Assembly (NCBI GenBank): GCA_018466975.1 | Contig: CM031556.1 | Coordinates: 3,224,001-3,288,000 of the forward strand | Reading direction: 5' to 3' | From: Sparassis latifolia | Taxonomy: Eukaryota > Basidiomycota > Agaricomycetes > Polyporales > Sparassidaceae | Length of the DNA stretch: 64,000 bases | Shown: one piece after another, positions 33,929-46,452 of the stretch | Position numbering within the stretch: position 1 is the first letter of the stretch | Layout: each line of letters starts with the position of its first letter | Notes under the pieces: generated by a model | The model's database searches: none | Told to the model about the DNA's origin: nothing | What the model saw: the letters and a program-made list of their open reading frames with translations, nothing else | Translations under genes and position numbers: made by a program

Positions 33929-35210
33929 ATGTCTCAAATGCCGAACAACGATCCGAATGCACACAGGTTGGATCTTAGGGTTGGCGGGAAGTATAGGTTG
34001 GGGAAGAAGATAGGCTCTGGTTCATTCGGTGAGGCGCTTTGTTTTCACATCTAGTCGTTTTCAACCGATGCACGTTACAGGTGACATTTACCTCGGAATT
34101 AACATCATTTCCGGGGAGGAGGTTGCCATTAAGCTGGAGTCCGTTAAGGCGAAGCACCCCCAGCTCGAGTATGAGTCGAAGGTCTATAAGACTTTGGCCG
34201 GTGGTGTCGGTGTTCCTTTTGTCCGTTGGTTCGGAACAGAGTGCGACTACAATGCCATGGTGATGGATCTCTTGGGGCCATCCCTGGAGGATCTCTTCAA
34301 CTTCTGTAACCGCAAGTTCAGCTTGAAGACCGTACTACTTCTGGCTGATCAGTTGGTATGCACACCTTGCTCCCCCTAAATTGTGTGTTGTTCCACTTAT
34401 TGTCCTTGCGCCACGTCAGATTTCACGAATCGAATACATCCATTCCCGCAACTTCATTCACCGTGATATCAAGCCCGATAACTTCTTGATGGGTATAGGA
34501 AAGCGTGGCAACCAAGTCAATGTCATCGATTTCGGTCTCGCTAAGAAGTACAGGGACCCCAAGACTCACCTGCACATTCCGTACAGGGAGAACAAGAACC
34601 TCACGGGAACTGCTCGCTACACTTCGATCAACACCCATTTGGGTGTGGAGCAGGCTCGCCGTGATGACTTGGAGTCCCTAGCTTATGTCCTCATGTACTT
34701 CCTTCGCGGTTCTCTCCCTTGGCAAGGACTGAAGGCTGCCACCAAGAAGCAGAAGTATGATAGGATCATGGAGAAGAAGATGACCACTCCTACTGATCTC
34801 CTTTGCCGTGGCTTCCCCAACGAGTTCGGCATCTTCCTGAACTACACTCGTGCGCTCCGTTTCGACGACAAGCCCGATTACTCTTACCTGCGCAAGTTGT
34901 TCCGGGACCTATTTGTCCGCGAGGGCTACCAGTACGATTACGTCTTCGACTGGAGTGTTAGGAACCAGGACGATGCTGGCGCTAGCACCAGCGCCAAGGG
35001 AGTCTCCGCTAGGAGAAAGGTCGTCCAAGAGGAGGACGACGCGCACCGTCCCAGCGACCGGATGTGAGCCGATAATTTGTTTTAACCCGCGCTGTTGCTG
35101 AACTGTATTCCAGGCTTCGTTCCCATACTCGTCAACAGCAGCAGGCGGCTGGTTTGCCAGGTGCTGTTGGCCAGCAGCGCGTCAGGGGACGGGACAATGA
35201 TATCTGGTAA
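33929..35210 (+). CDS. Casein kinase 1 family Ser/Thr kinase (Hrr25/Hhp1-like)
   Basis: CK1 kinases of the Hrr25/Hhp type act in DNA repair, ribosome maturation, vesicle traffic and mitosis. ATG 33929 gives [20 protein letters not shown] and the Gly-rich loop KIGSGSFG, split by an intron (about 34029-34080) before [20 protein letters not shown], where the catalytic Lys sits. A second intron (about 34358-34420) comes before [20 protein letters not shown] (catalytic loop), [15 protein letters not shown] (DFG) and the CK1 signature [18 protein letters not shown]. The kinase domain ends in the [19 protein letters not shown] block. A last intron (about 35066-35115) leads to a short Gln-rich tail ending [10 protein letters not shown]. 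The tail is short and has no CaaX Cys pair, unlike membrane-bound Yck kinases, so a nuclear or cytosolic Hrr25/Hhp-like enzyme is more likely. Confidence 0.93.
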
Positions 35211-36387
35211 AGTGCTTTAGGAGGAGTCGGGGGTTGAGTCCCTTTAGCGCGCCCGGGGTTAGGCCGAGCATGGGGGGCGGAGGGCAGGTGAAGTGGTGGT
35301 TTGCTCGGTTGCGGTTCAGTCGATGTCGCGTCTGGAACCCCTTGGTTGTCGGTTAATTCTATTGGTCGGAAGCGCTCGCGTAGGGATGGCCTATTGGACA
35401 GGCCGCTGGGATGAACAGGATGCGTCGAGGGAGAACGTCCGGTATCTTGCGTCCGTGGCAAATCCAAATCCTCGACATAGTCACCTCCCTCTCGCACGTC
35501 GTCGGCTTGTTCATTCACGTCACATTCACCACCTCATTGGCCCTCTCCGACTACCCGATGGCGCTAAGCTCCTGGGATCCGGGTACTCGCGTCGCCCGCC
35601 TCTCGCGATACTGCCTGCTGTTTTTTTCCGTACGGACGCTTGTTTATTTCACGTTTGTCCTCTCTCGTGTCTTCCTTGCGCGCGACGAGGACCGACCGCC
35701 TTCTTCCATTCGCCATACATCGTTTCCCCTCGCGCCGTACATAATGATAATGGTCTCCACCCGCTATATCAGTCACTTCCATCCATCCCATTCCCATTTG
35801 TACCATTACCATCCCCACCATCGCCACACGCGGCTCTCTTCCTCGCTGATGGATGCTTGATCTTATAGTCCTCTTTTCCTCCATCTTTTCGGATCCGACA
35901 TTCGTCGGACTCGAGGAGAGCGTGCAGGATAGGAGAGGGCGTCGCGTCTGGTTTGGTTTTTAGGCGCGTTGTGTTGAAGCAGGAACGGGGGTAAGGAATT
36001 CTGCTACCACTCATACAATGTCTGTATTGTGCAGATCCTCGTCACCGTCGTTTCCTGTTGATTCACCTCTATACCATGACCAGGCGCATGACTACTGTAC
36101 TCTCGTTCAAGTCGGGTTTCCTTACAGCGCTCTCGCGCAAGCCCTTTGATCGTAGTATACATTTCCTGTAATCGCTGTGTTTCACTTCACGTACGTACGC
36201 AGGCTCGAGTTTATTGAGATATATGTGGTTGCTACATATCTGAAGTACTGCTTGAATCCTGAGCTTCGCTCGAAGTTGAGTGCGTTGGATCACGTGCTGA
36301 GATACGTTACGGCGCTTGTATTTGCAGTGCATCCGAGTCGAGTAAACCGACCACGTCGCGCTCAAGGGCGCGCCCACCGCCGCAACC
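35211..36387. other. Spacer between CK1 and SEC21
   Basis: About 1.2 kb: CK1 3' flank and SEC21 promoter. It is CT-rich from 35460 to 35880, which creates long open frames (for example 35411-35860) of low-information Ser/His/Pro content. I see no homologous protein signature. Confidence 0.5.
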
Positions 36388-39300
36388 ATGTCTCTCGTAA
36401 CCAAAAAGGACGAGGAGAACGGCCTCAGCACATACTATAACAACAAAACGACCGTTATCCAGGAGGCCCGTGTCTTCAACGATTCCCCCATCAGTCCCCG
36501 AAAATGCAGAGCACTGCTCACCCGGATCGTGTACTTGCTCTACATTGGGGAGACCTTCGGGACGCAGGAGGCAACGACGCTGTTCTTTGGGACGACTAAG
36601 TTGTTCCAGCATAAAGATGTGAGTTCCGATGGTCGTGGTGCTAACAGTCTGTTGATCCTGCTGGACATAGAGTGCTCTCCGGCAAATGGTGTACTTGACG
36701 ATCAAGGAACTGGCTACTACGGCAGAAGATGTCATCATGGTCACCAGCAGTATCATGAAAGACATGCAACCCAACTCAGAAGTCATTTATAGGCCGAACG
36801 CTATTCGTGCACTCTGTCGGATTATAGACGTATGTTTTCTCGGGTTCTATGCCGTATCAATGTTACTCAGGTTTTGACTACTTAAGCCATCCATGGCGCA
36901 AGGCGTGGAACGGTTCTTCAAGGCGGCCATAGTCGACAAGAATCGATCCATTTCGTCCGCCGCACTTGTCTCTGCATATCATCTATTCCCGGTAGCGAAG
37001 GATGTAGTCAAACGATGGGTGAATGAAGCGCAGGAAGCCGTGACCCCAAAGTCTGTGTCGATGTTTAGTGGCAACACCTCGGGCTCCTACCTTGGCTGGG
37101 GCGGCTCCTCTGGTACTTCGAACAGCGGCTACCAGCCTGTTCCGTCGACGAGCTACATCACACAATATCATGCTTTGGGTCTACTTTATCTCATCCGCCA
37201 GCAGGACCGCATGGCTGTCACAAAGATGATCCAACAATTGGGCGGAGGGAAGTCTGGTGCTGGCACCACGTTGAAAAACCCCATGGCACTCTGTATGCTC
37301 ATCCGCTATGCAGCCAAGGTCATTGAAGAGGATCCTAAGTACGTCAAATCCGTGTACTTCCCGTCATATGTTCAACTCTTCGTACAGTGTGCAGCAGCAG
37401 ATGTTCGACCTTCTCGAGGGCTGGTTGCGGCATAAGAGCGACATGGTCAACCTTGAAGCCGCCCGTGTCATCTGCGAGATGAAGAATGTAACACCAACAC
37501 AGCTGACAAGACCAATAGCGGGTAAGTACGGGTATATGCTACTTTTTCTGGTCATTCATAGGATATCGGCAGTGCTCCAGCTTTTCCTCTCTTCGCCGAA
37601 GCCCACGTTGAAGTTTGCTGCTACTCGTACCCTCGCTTCGCTGGCCTTAACCCACCCTTCAAGTGTCGCTGCATGTAATATGGACCTGGAGAACCTGATC
37701 TCAGACCAGAACAGGAGCGTAGCCACATACGCAATCACTACCTTGTTGAAGGTCTGCATTCCTATTTATTGTTTCATTGATGCAGTCTCAATCAGTCCGC
37801 AGACTGGAAACGAAGCGTCTGTCGACCGTCTCATGAAGCAAATCACTGGCTTCATGAGCGAGATCAGTGACGAGTTCAAAGTTATCATCGTTGATGCCAT
37901 CCGGTCGCTCTGCCTCAAGTTCCCCGCGAAACACGCCTCGATGCTCTCCTTCCTCTCCGGCGTCCTGCGCGACGAGGGCGGATACGAGTTCAAGCGCGCA
38001 GTCGTGGAGGCAATCTTCGATATGATCAAGTTCATCGGCGAATGCAAGGAGCAGGCGCTCTCGCATCTCTGTGAGTTCATTGAGGATTGCGAGTTCACCA
38101 AACTCTCCGTTCGTATCCTGCATTTGGTCGGCATGGAGGGCCCGAAGGCTCCGCAGCCTACGAAGTACATTCGTTTCATCTACAACCGTGTCGTATTGGA
38201 AAATGCTACTGTCCGCGCTGCTGCTGTGTCGAGCTTGGCGAAGTTTGGGCTGAACGGCCTGGACGATAAACTCGGCAAGAGTGTTAACGTTCTTCTCAAT
38301 CGGTAAGCGGTCATATATTATGCTTATGTATTATCACTGACTACAGCTGCGTAGATGCTTGGACGACGTCGATGATGAGGTTCGTGATCGGGCTGCCATG
38401 TATCTGAAAGTGTACGATGCACCCAGTCTTGCTGCAACATACATCAAAGAGGGTAATATGTTCGATGTGTGGTTCGTGCCTGAGATTGACCGCGGGTTTC
38501 CAGAGTCTGTGTTTTCCCTTCCCGCTTTGGAGTCCAAGTTGGTCTCTTACATTAGCGACACTGACGCTCTGGCGACACCGTTCGACGTGTCATCAGTACC
38601 GAAGATCAGCAGAGCGCAAGCAGCGAAGGAGGCGGCTCGTGAGTGCGCACCCTTATTCCAGTGGCAAGTGCTGATGTCGAAGTTTTCAAGGTCCAAGTAG
38701 CTTGGAGACCATTGGCGTGCCGTCGACATCGAAAGCGGCGACGCCTCCGCCGCAGACATCTGCCGAGACACAATCAGCATATATCCAGCAGTTGGCGGAG
38801 GTCCCAGAGCTTGCGTCGTACGGCCCCGTCCTTCACAGCAGTATCAAGCCTGCGCAGCTCACTGAGAGAGAGACTGAGTACCAAGTCTCGTGTGTTAAGC
38901 ACATATACAAGGAACATATTGTATTCCAGGTAAGTGCGTTATTGTTCGCAAAACATTCATGGGCTCACGGCGCGCGTTGTAGTTTAATGTATCGAACACC
39001 ATTCCGGATACTGTGCTGGAGCAAGTATCTGTGATTATGCAGCCGCAAGCAGATTCGGGATTGACAGAAGACTTCATTATACCCCTGCCGAGCCTTTCCT
39101 TAGCGACATCTCCAGGCATTGTCTACGTCTCCTTCACGCGCGATAGCCCAGCAGAGTATGCAACCACCTCCTTCTCATGCATCCTCAAGTTCGTAAGCAA
39201 GGAATTGGATCCTTCGACGGGCGAGCCAGAACAAGAGGGCTACGAAGACGAGTACCAGCTCGAAGAGACAGAGCTCGCCGCGGCAGATTACATCGTCCCC

Positions 39301-39690
39301 AGCTATGTCACGTTCGCGTCGGAGTGGGATCGCCTGCGGGACGGTGGATCTGCCACAGAGACATTCTCGCTCTCTGCAATGGAATCTATGAAAGGCGAGT
39401 GTGCTATTTCGCTCGTGCGACCTGTGAACGTATCTCTGATTTGCTGCTCAGCTGCGTGTGACTCGATCATCGAGATCCTCAACATGCAACCGCTGGGTGG
39501 GACGGAGGATCCGCAGAACCCGACGGTGCATACGCTGCAGCTGTCTGGGCTGGTCGCGGGCGGCGGTGGCAAGATTCTGGTGCGGTGTCGCATGACCTAC
39601 TCGAAGGCGCAGGGTGTGACGCTGGAGCTGGGTGTGCGAGCGGAGCAGGAGGATGCGTGCAACCTGGTCGTAGCCGCGATCGGTGGTTGA
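36388..39690 (+). CDS. SEC21: Coatomer subunit gamma (COPI)
   Basis: Gamma-COP is part of the COPI coat for Golgi-to-ER traffic. ATG 36388 gives [20 protein letters not shown] and [20 protein letters not shown], the classic start, followed by [20 protein letters not shown]. Further exons give [56 protein letters not shown] and the HEAT-repeat solenoid ([56 protein letters not shown]). A linker with [18 protein letters not shown] leads to the appendage domain ([52 protein letters not shown]), which ends NLVVAAIGG. Roughly eight introns. All regions of a full-length gamma-COP are represented with no damage. Confidence 0.93.
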
Positions 39691-40086
39691 CACTGAACGT
39701 GTGTATGCACGTAGAATCTATGTTATTTTTTCGGAACAGGCTCAGGGTGCGCATGAGAGAGCTCTGTGCCTTCTGGCTGTGTGGTTGCGCGATGGCATGA
39801 GAACGCACTCATGGCCGTGTCAGAGTCGGTCGTCGGCTATGTAAGGTCCATCCGCGGGTGCTCGTTCCCCTCGGTTTTTCTGCCAGGAACCCTCCGCTCA
39901 AGTATTATGGTTGACGCCAGGCCTGCACTCCATTTTACAGCGCTGTCGTACGACAGCGTACTTCTCAGACTACGTATCATATTACTGTTCATCAGCGCAG
40001 CCATATCCGACTAGTCCGACAAAGACTAGCATTGACTCCGCACGACCACCTCCAGCTCAGGAGCAGTGAATACTCACCATTCAAGA
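39691..40086. other. Spacer between SEC21 and pantothenate kinase
   Basis: About 400 bases; 3' flank of SEC21 and promoter of the kinase gene. A palindrome CTGTCGTACGACAG lies near 39942. Nothing else was recognised. Confidence 0.5.
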
Positions 40087-41955
40087 TGTCAGTGCCGTCG
40101 CTGCCCACCGCGACCACCATCCAGGTCGACACCCGCGGCGCAGTGATACTAGAGGAGGAGTCCCCAGATGTGCGTGCAGCTTAGGGGGATTTGGGGAGCG
40201 AATATCTGACCGTGCGCAGACCCGCGACAGCCGAGGCATCTACCTACCCAACTACATCGAGCCGGTGTCCCACATTGCAGTAGACGTAAGATCCTCGCTC
40301 GAGCACGCCATCCCCCTGCTGATCATCCCATTCCAGATCGGGGGGTCGCTCGCGAAGGTGGTGTATTTCACCCGCTCGCCTCACCCGCCAGGCTCGCCCT
40401 CGATAGCGGCGACAAGAGGCTCCAGCACCACCGTCAGCAACCTCTCGACGCCCGTGTCTGCTTCCCCCCCAGAAGATGTGTCTCTTCCCCTCGAGCCCTC
40501 ACCCCCACCGCTGTTCGCGAAGCTCAATTACAAGCTGAATGGTGCACTGACCCCCGCCGTGCTGGACCCACAAAATGGTAACAACGGGCAGGGCGTGCAC
40601 CTCGCACCCCCACCGCTGGCCTCAGCGTCGGTGTCACTACCGGACCCGCTGGACCACAGCCGGCTGAACGAGTCGCTGCTGCGGCGCGTGTCGGTGCAGC
40701 ACTTCCCGGGCGGGCAGCTGAACTTTGAGAAGTTCGAGACGGAGCACATCGAGGAGTGCGTCGCGTTCGTGCGAGCGCTGATCGAGCGCTCCGCGAAGCT
40801 GAACGGCGTTTCCGTTGCGGAGATGCGGGGCGGCGTAAAGATCGTTGCGACGGGGGGCGGCGCGCACCGCTTCTACGAGCTGTTCGAGCACGAGCTCTTC
40901 GTCGAGGTGCGCAGGGAGGACGAGATGGAGTGCCTGATCGAGGGCCTCAAGTTCATTACGCTCATCCCGGACGAGGTGTACTATTTCTCCGACGAGCTCA
41001 TCCACTCCGTCTCGCATCCGTACCACCTGCTGCATGCTGGCGTGCTCGAGCGCCCAAGTCCGGACCCACCCAAGTATGCGGTGACGTTCGTGGAGAATCC
41101 GACGCCGCAGCTGCCGTGTCTACTGGTGAACATCGGGTCAGGCGTGTCGATCATCAAGGTGAACGAGGACGGGTCGTATGAGCGTGTCAGCGGGACGAGT
41201 CTGGGTGGCGGTACGCTGTGGGGTCTACTCAGTCTACTCACACCAGCAACTACATTTGATGGTGAGTCTTTATGGTAGTGTCTGCCTTCCGGCTACTGAC
41301 GGGACCGACAGAAATTTTGGAGCTCTCCGAGAAGGGTGACAATGCCAAGGTAGACATGCTCGTCGGCGACATCTACGGCTCGGACTACAGCAAGCTCGGG
41401 CTCAAGTCGACGATGATCGCCAGTTCGTTCGGCAAGGTGTTCAAGAAGAACGGCACGAAGGGCTCGTTCTCACCCGAGGACATCAGCAAGAGCCTGCTAT
41501 ATGCAGTATCCAACAACATAGGGCAGATAGCGTGCGTCTCGTGCCTATCGTCGCCGAAGGGCCGAGATGGTGCTGACATCTCGGTTTTGCTCAGATACAT
41601 GAATGCCGAAAAATATGGCCTAGATCGGATCTACTTTGGTGGTTTCTACATCAGAGGTGCGCCACCGAGTTTATGTGCGCCTGTGCGATTGACTGATACG
41701 TGCGTAGGTTATGCGGCAACAATCAGCACACTCTCATACGCTATCAGGTTCTGGAGCAAGGGTACAAAGCGGGCGCTGTTCCTGCGGCATGAGGGCTTCC
41801 TGTACGTGATATCTAACTTCCTCACGCTGTTTTGAGGTTGGCTGACAAGGATTTCTGCTGGCAGTGGAGCCATTGGAGGATGGATCAAGAACATCGGGGA
41901 GGGCCAGCGAGGCATGCCGTTACCTGGTAAGGAGGACGAGGATGCTCCAGCATGA
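40087..41955 (+). CDS. Eukaryotic type II pantothenate kinase
   Basis: Catalyses ATP-dependent phosphorylation of pantothenate, the first and controlling step of coenzyme A synthesis. ATG 40087 gives MSVPSLPTATTIQVDTRG. Introns near 40170-40220 and 40288-40335 lead to VSHIAVD|IGGSLAKVVYF, forming the ATP-binding Gly motif. An Ala/Pro/Ser-rich insert (about residues 70-170) is larger than in human PANK. Then come LNFEKFETEHIEECVAFVRA, KIVATGGGAHRFYELFEHEL, the acetyl-CoA/dimer region VTFVENPTPQLPCLLVNIGS, SYERVSGTSLGGGTLWGLLS, then across introns VGDIYGSDYSKLGLKSTMIA, YGLDRIYFGGFYIRG, TISTLSYAIRFWSKGTKRAL and a final GAIGGWI. All family blocks are in order. Confidence 0.92.
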
Positions 41956-42858
41956 GATACGAGACGCTGGAAGGACCAGACATTCGTGTATTTATTAGAG
42001 TGGAACGCTAGGTGAGTTGCTGTATATTAGGTTCCACTATACTTTAGTAGGTGTACATACGTATGCATTGCCTGATGCGCACAGTAATCATTCCGCGGCC
42101 TCGCACCGGGGCCTAGTTTGATCGAGGTAGAGACAGGAGTAGTTGCCTATTGCATTCCAGATACAAGAGAGCTGCTAGGAGGGCTCTGCACAGGTGCTGC
42201 TTGATGTCTGATCAACGAAGGCTAGGAAGAGAATTCGGGCGAACCGACGTCTAAAATTTGAGTGAATTATGACTGAATTCGGCACGTCATACTGCTATAG
42301 ATGCGAGATCATATCAAGATCTGCAGCATAATTGACTTGACAAACTCGAATTCGAGACTGCACTCGGCAGTGTAAGCTCACGAGGCATCCGAGCATTACA
42401 CCGGCGAACGTACAGAGAGCGCAAGAAAGCACTGTGAGACGCCAGACAGATACCTGGAGAAGCTTGAGCAGGAAAGCAAGCGAGGAGAGTTAAGCAGTCT
42501 GCGAGGGAAAAAAATGCGAAGCGCCCATAGTAAGTCATGTGCCACGTGGGCGGAGTGTCATTCATGAACTCACAGGCACAGCAAATCGGGCCAGTTCTTC
42601 CCGAGTCTTTTCCTCAAAACCTATGCGGTGTGCATTGTCGTTGATGTTTTTGAGTGCGACGGGTTGTTGTGAGGGCTCAAAGATGAGAGAGATCATGGAG
42701 GATACAGAGAGTGCAACGACGAGTGATGGACAAGAACAAGAGCAGATAGAGAGTCCATAAGCGTGAGACAATTGCAGAAGTGGGCAGCTGCTGTATAAGT
42801 CTGCTGCTTAATTTTCATAAACCCCTAACGCTTTGTCACCTTCCCCTTCCTCTCTTCA
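41956..42858. other. Spacer between pantothenate kinase and homeodomain gene
   Basis: About 900 bases. Open frames on both strands at 42314-42771 have no ATG in frame or run into stops when a plausible intron is removed. I see nothing I can support beyond the promoter of the homeodomain gene. Confidence 0.45.
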
Positions 42859-44590
42859 ATGCATTCCACCATTCCTCCCTGGGCTCGCACCCCTCCTTCT
42901 CCTCCACAACAGCACGATAACTCAACACCAGAACGCATGGAGAACACAAAGAAGCCCCGCCATCGCCATACTCCCTTTCAGCTCGCCCGCCTCAACGAGC
43001 TCTTTGAGAGAACCGAGCATCCGTCACTTGAGGAACGCACCAATTTGGCCGAGCAACTTGGCATGTGAGCCATTGTCTGCTCTACCAGGGTGGCTGTGGC
43101 TGATTTGCGTTGTGTTACTTTGCCCAGGGAGACAAAGACTGTAAATTCGTGGTTCCAAAATAAGCGTGCATCCTCAAAGAAGCGCCATAAACTTCCTTCC
43201 GTAGCAGGACAATGCGAACTCCCGCCTATATCTACGCTCCTCGCTTCGGTCTCTCCATCAGCTCCATTACGTCCTCCTTCGGAGTACGACGAGCTTTCTG
43301 AAGACGAACACTCATCGCGTGCCACTCACTTCTCTACCTCTGACCACAATCAGCAACAACATACTCTTTTCTACACCGACAATCCTCAGCAAAAGCATCT
43401 CTTTGAGTCCGACAACACAATGCCGCGCAAAGCTCGTTCTCGCCCTTCCCATGCTCAGACCGATGAACTTCGCAAAGTGTACGACGTCAACCAGCATCCT
43501 TCCAAAGAGGAACGCGAGGAGCTCGGTCGCAAGATCGGAATGTATGTCTAGCCGAACATTTCTTGATGGCTCGTTCATGATTGACATGTGTTATATCAGG
43601 CGCTATCAGAGCGTCACGAACTGGTTTCAGAACCAGCGTAGCATTGCCAAGAAGCGCAAGGAAGAAGAGGAGACTCAAGCCGCCCTGGCTGCTGGTGCGA
43701 TATCGTCCAAGGGCAGGACATACACCTCCTTCCCTCCAGCAGCGGGCGCTGCCCATCCCTCGCTCGCCGTCCCACCGTCATCTGGTCATCCATCTCTCCC
43801 GCCTCTTACGGTCCCGCATGTCCCTCGGGCTCGGAGATCCGTCAGTGCAGCACCTGCTGCAAGCAGGCCCACGTCTCCTCGCGCTTCACCATACCGTGCT
43901 GCTGCAGATCGTGTGCTTGTGGCGACTCACCTACGCCCACGACGCACTCGACCGGAACCGCATCAGCTCGAGGCCCTGAAAAAGCTGTTCCGGCGTACGG
44001 AGACACCGTCGATCGAGGAGCGGGGCGCGCTCGCGCTCGAGATCGGGATGGAGGTGGGCAAGGTAACGAACTGGTTCCGGAACTTGCGGCAGACTGCGCG
44101 GCGGCGTGCGCAGAAGGGTGGGAGCGGCGAGGAGGACGATGACTTCGAGATGGACATGGACATGGAGCTCGACAACGTGAGCTTGGCGACGTACAACGAC
44201 TCGCGCAGCGTCTCGCGCTCGGCTACCCCGTCGCAGCTCGCGACGTCCTCGGCTACGTCACTAGACGTACCGATGGACTTGGAGGACGTGCGGGTGAAGG
44301 TCGAGCAGGCGGACAAGCACCGTAGGATATATGCGCACGTACTGCATGCACATTCGAACTCGGATATGGGCAGCGAGGAGGAGTACCAGGAGGCGGTAAC
44401 ACCCGAGTCGTCGCCGCCTCCGTCTGCATATCCTCCCTCGGCACCTCGCATCCGTGAGCTGCAGATTGCAGTAGATGCGTTGGCGTACGCGGAGACGGAG
44501 AAGGCCAGCACGCGATTAGACACCGGCGTAAAGGTCGAGGACGCGTTGCTGCTATTAAGTTTCCACCAGCATGTTGCGTTATCGCGCTAG
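42859..44590 (+). CDS. Transcription factor with three homeodomains
   Basis: Exons 42859-43064, 43128-43541 and 43600-44590 join into 536 residues. Three homeodomains are visible. HD1 (about 31-90) has FQLARLNELFERTEHPSLEE and VNSWFQNKRASSKKR. HD2 (about 168-227) has DELRKVYDVNQHPSKEERE and VTNWFQNQRSIAKKR. HD3 (about 318-378) has HQLEALKKLFRRTETPSIEE and VTNWFRNLRQTARRR. Each keeps the helix-3 W-F-x-N-x-R core. Both introns fall at the same place inside HD1 and HD2, in the Met codon (phase 2) just before helix 3; HD3 has no intron there. The C-terminal region is acidic (EEDDDFEMDMDMELDN) and Ser/Pro-rich, like an activation domain. Not a mating-type HD1/HD2 pair: a single gene with no divergent partner. 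The target genes are unknown. Confidence 0.9.
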
Positions 44591-46452
44591 AAAATATTGT
44601 GAGCCGTTCGGTCGTTCTCTAGCGCTCTCCCACTTAGGTCGGGTCATACAGTATCGTATGAAGCCTCTCCACTCCATAGTCGGCGCCGCAGCTCCATACA
44701 CGCATCCTGCACATCCGTCACACTCTATGCATATTCTGCTTGTCCATAATGCCGCCAAGCCCGCCATGTCCGCCACGAATGAACACCTTATCGCTATATA
44801 CATATTCCGCATCCGGTATTCGTATCCTGTAATCCTCAGCGCCCCGATCCGCGCTACCAGAACAAGTAGCATACACACGCACGTAGCCCCCATCGCCGCC
44901 TGCTGGCTCGGGTTCCCCACACGTGCCCCTCATCACCCTCTCACCTTGTGTGTCTCTCACCATCGAACTGTCACTTATTACTCGCTGTCGTGCTGCGGTC
45001 CTGAAATTTCTTCCTAACTCTTACTATTTGTCATGTCGAAGCGGTGTTGCAAACTGCGCCTGTAGAGCTGTATCTATTTGTGCGGTAATCCAATCTTGAA
45101 AGCTTGAAGATGGACAGCGATATGTATGTCCGTGTATGGCTCTTGCTATCTCTTTTTCCTGAGTTTCTGCTCCAATGGGACTCGTCATCGATGAAGCTGC
45201 CGGATACGAAAACGTACGAGCCTCCACTCTCTGTCCAGTTGGCACCGACATGCATATGGCTTCATGGCTGATTGACTCGCAGGGCCCTACAGAGGATGGC
45301 GGATATATTGCTCCGGAGGTAGCAACATTCAGCAGTACTTAGTGTTAACACTCGGTACAAAACACTTTACCTGACACAGTATCACGCCAAGGAACAGTAA
45401 TGTGAATCGCACACTTCGCATCAGGTAAATATGCAACTGTGTCTATCTCTGCTGCGCCAGGACCGTCGGAAGTACTGGCTGGAGAGCACACCGCAGGCCT
45501 GCTCGCGAAGCCGTTCGCGCGGTCCGCTCTCCTTTGCTTCGCGCGCGCTCTTCTTCGTGCTGCAGTTCGTCTGGGCTCGAGGGCTTCAACCTCGACTGCA
45601 CGAGGGCGAGCCGAGTCGCCGTCGCACCGCGCGGACGTGAAGCTCACCCCGGGCGCTGCGAACCAGCTAGGCGCGCGGCTCTTCGACCGCTGCGTGCGTA
45701 CACTGTGTATGCGCCGCCTGCAGCGCGCGGGGCATGACCAGGACAGAAAGCAGATGCTGATTGTCGTTGCAGTCACGCTCGCGGAGCAGCCGCACTTCTG
45801 CTTCGGCGCGTGAGTGTCTTCGTTTCCGTTCCGTCTTGTGATCGCTGCGTGGGGCTGATTGTATTGCAGCGCGCCGACGGTGCAGACGCGATGGGTGTAT
45901 GCGCCCTTGTTCTTGCTCGAGATGCTGGGAAGCTGTTGGGATACTTGGCACGTTGAAAGGGTGAGGTGCGACGGTGACATCGGTGGAATACAAAACGGCG
46001 ACGTGAATTGTGATAACTGGCCGTATGGCTGTACGATACGTAGCAATTTAGCACAGTGTATTCGCGACAGTATCTCCTGTCCCAGAGGCAATGTGTCTGA
46101 TCATGTCTATTAGCGATATAGATGACGGTGAGTAGCCTCGTTGCGACGTCGCGGTTGGTTTGATGCCGTTTGGTGTCTCGCTCGTTGTGGTGAATGGCGC
46201 TCAGCTGGAGCTGGTAGCTCTGCAGGCTGATTTCCGTATTCTCCTGGCTTCAAAATGAGCGGGGAATGTGGATCGGTGTATATCCGACTCCGCGAGGCCG
46301 GTTGGTGAGCGGCACCGGGAAGGTCGCTGGCCGGACTCGAGAGCATGGCGGATCGACTCACCGTCGGCCGCGCTCTGGGCGCGTACATAGCCTCGTCGTC
46401 CAACTCCTTCTCCTCGCCGTTCGACACGACGACCAGCGTTGCAGAGTCGACG
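44591..46452. other. Spacer with an unresolved coding-like stretch
   Basis: About 1.9 kb. Apart from the segment described separately (45431-45965), only scattered short frames on both strands are seen (44579-44920 minus, 45024-45251 minus). A degraded or poorly conserved gene cannot be ruled out. The last ~200 bases include the lyase promoter. Confidence 0.4.
45431..45965 (+). CDS. Coding-like segment, unrecognised (two possible exons)
   Basis: A plus-strand frame reads VSISAAPGPSEVLAGEHTAG, then Ala/Arg-rich sequence, ADVKLTPGAANQLGARLFDR and KQMLIVVAVTLAEQPHFCFG. A consensus intron (GTGAGT...TTGCAG, about 45811-45869) then leads in frame to APTVQTRWVYAPLFLLEMLG. The high third-position GC and in-frame intron look coding, but there is no convincing start, the opposite strand is also open, and I recognise no domain. 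It may be a fast-evolving gene or a remnant. Confidence 0.28.

Noticed and set aside
35411..35860. 149-residue plus-strand frame between CK1 and SEC21
   Set aside because: It lies in CT-rich flanking sequence and matches no family; two weak hydrophobic stretches are not enough support.
42314..42771. Possible small secreted-protein gene on the minus strand
   Set aside because: No in-frame ATG, and removing the plausible intron meets a stop within two codons.
42859..44590. Mating-type (HD1/HD2) locus
   Set aside because: Mating-type homeodomain genes are divergent pairs with one domain each; here a single gene has three domains, and no partner gene or usual A-locus neighbour was recognised.
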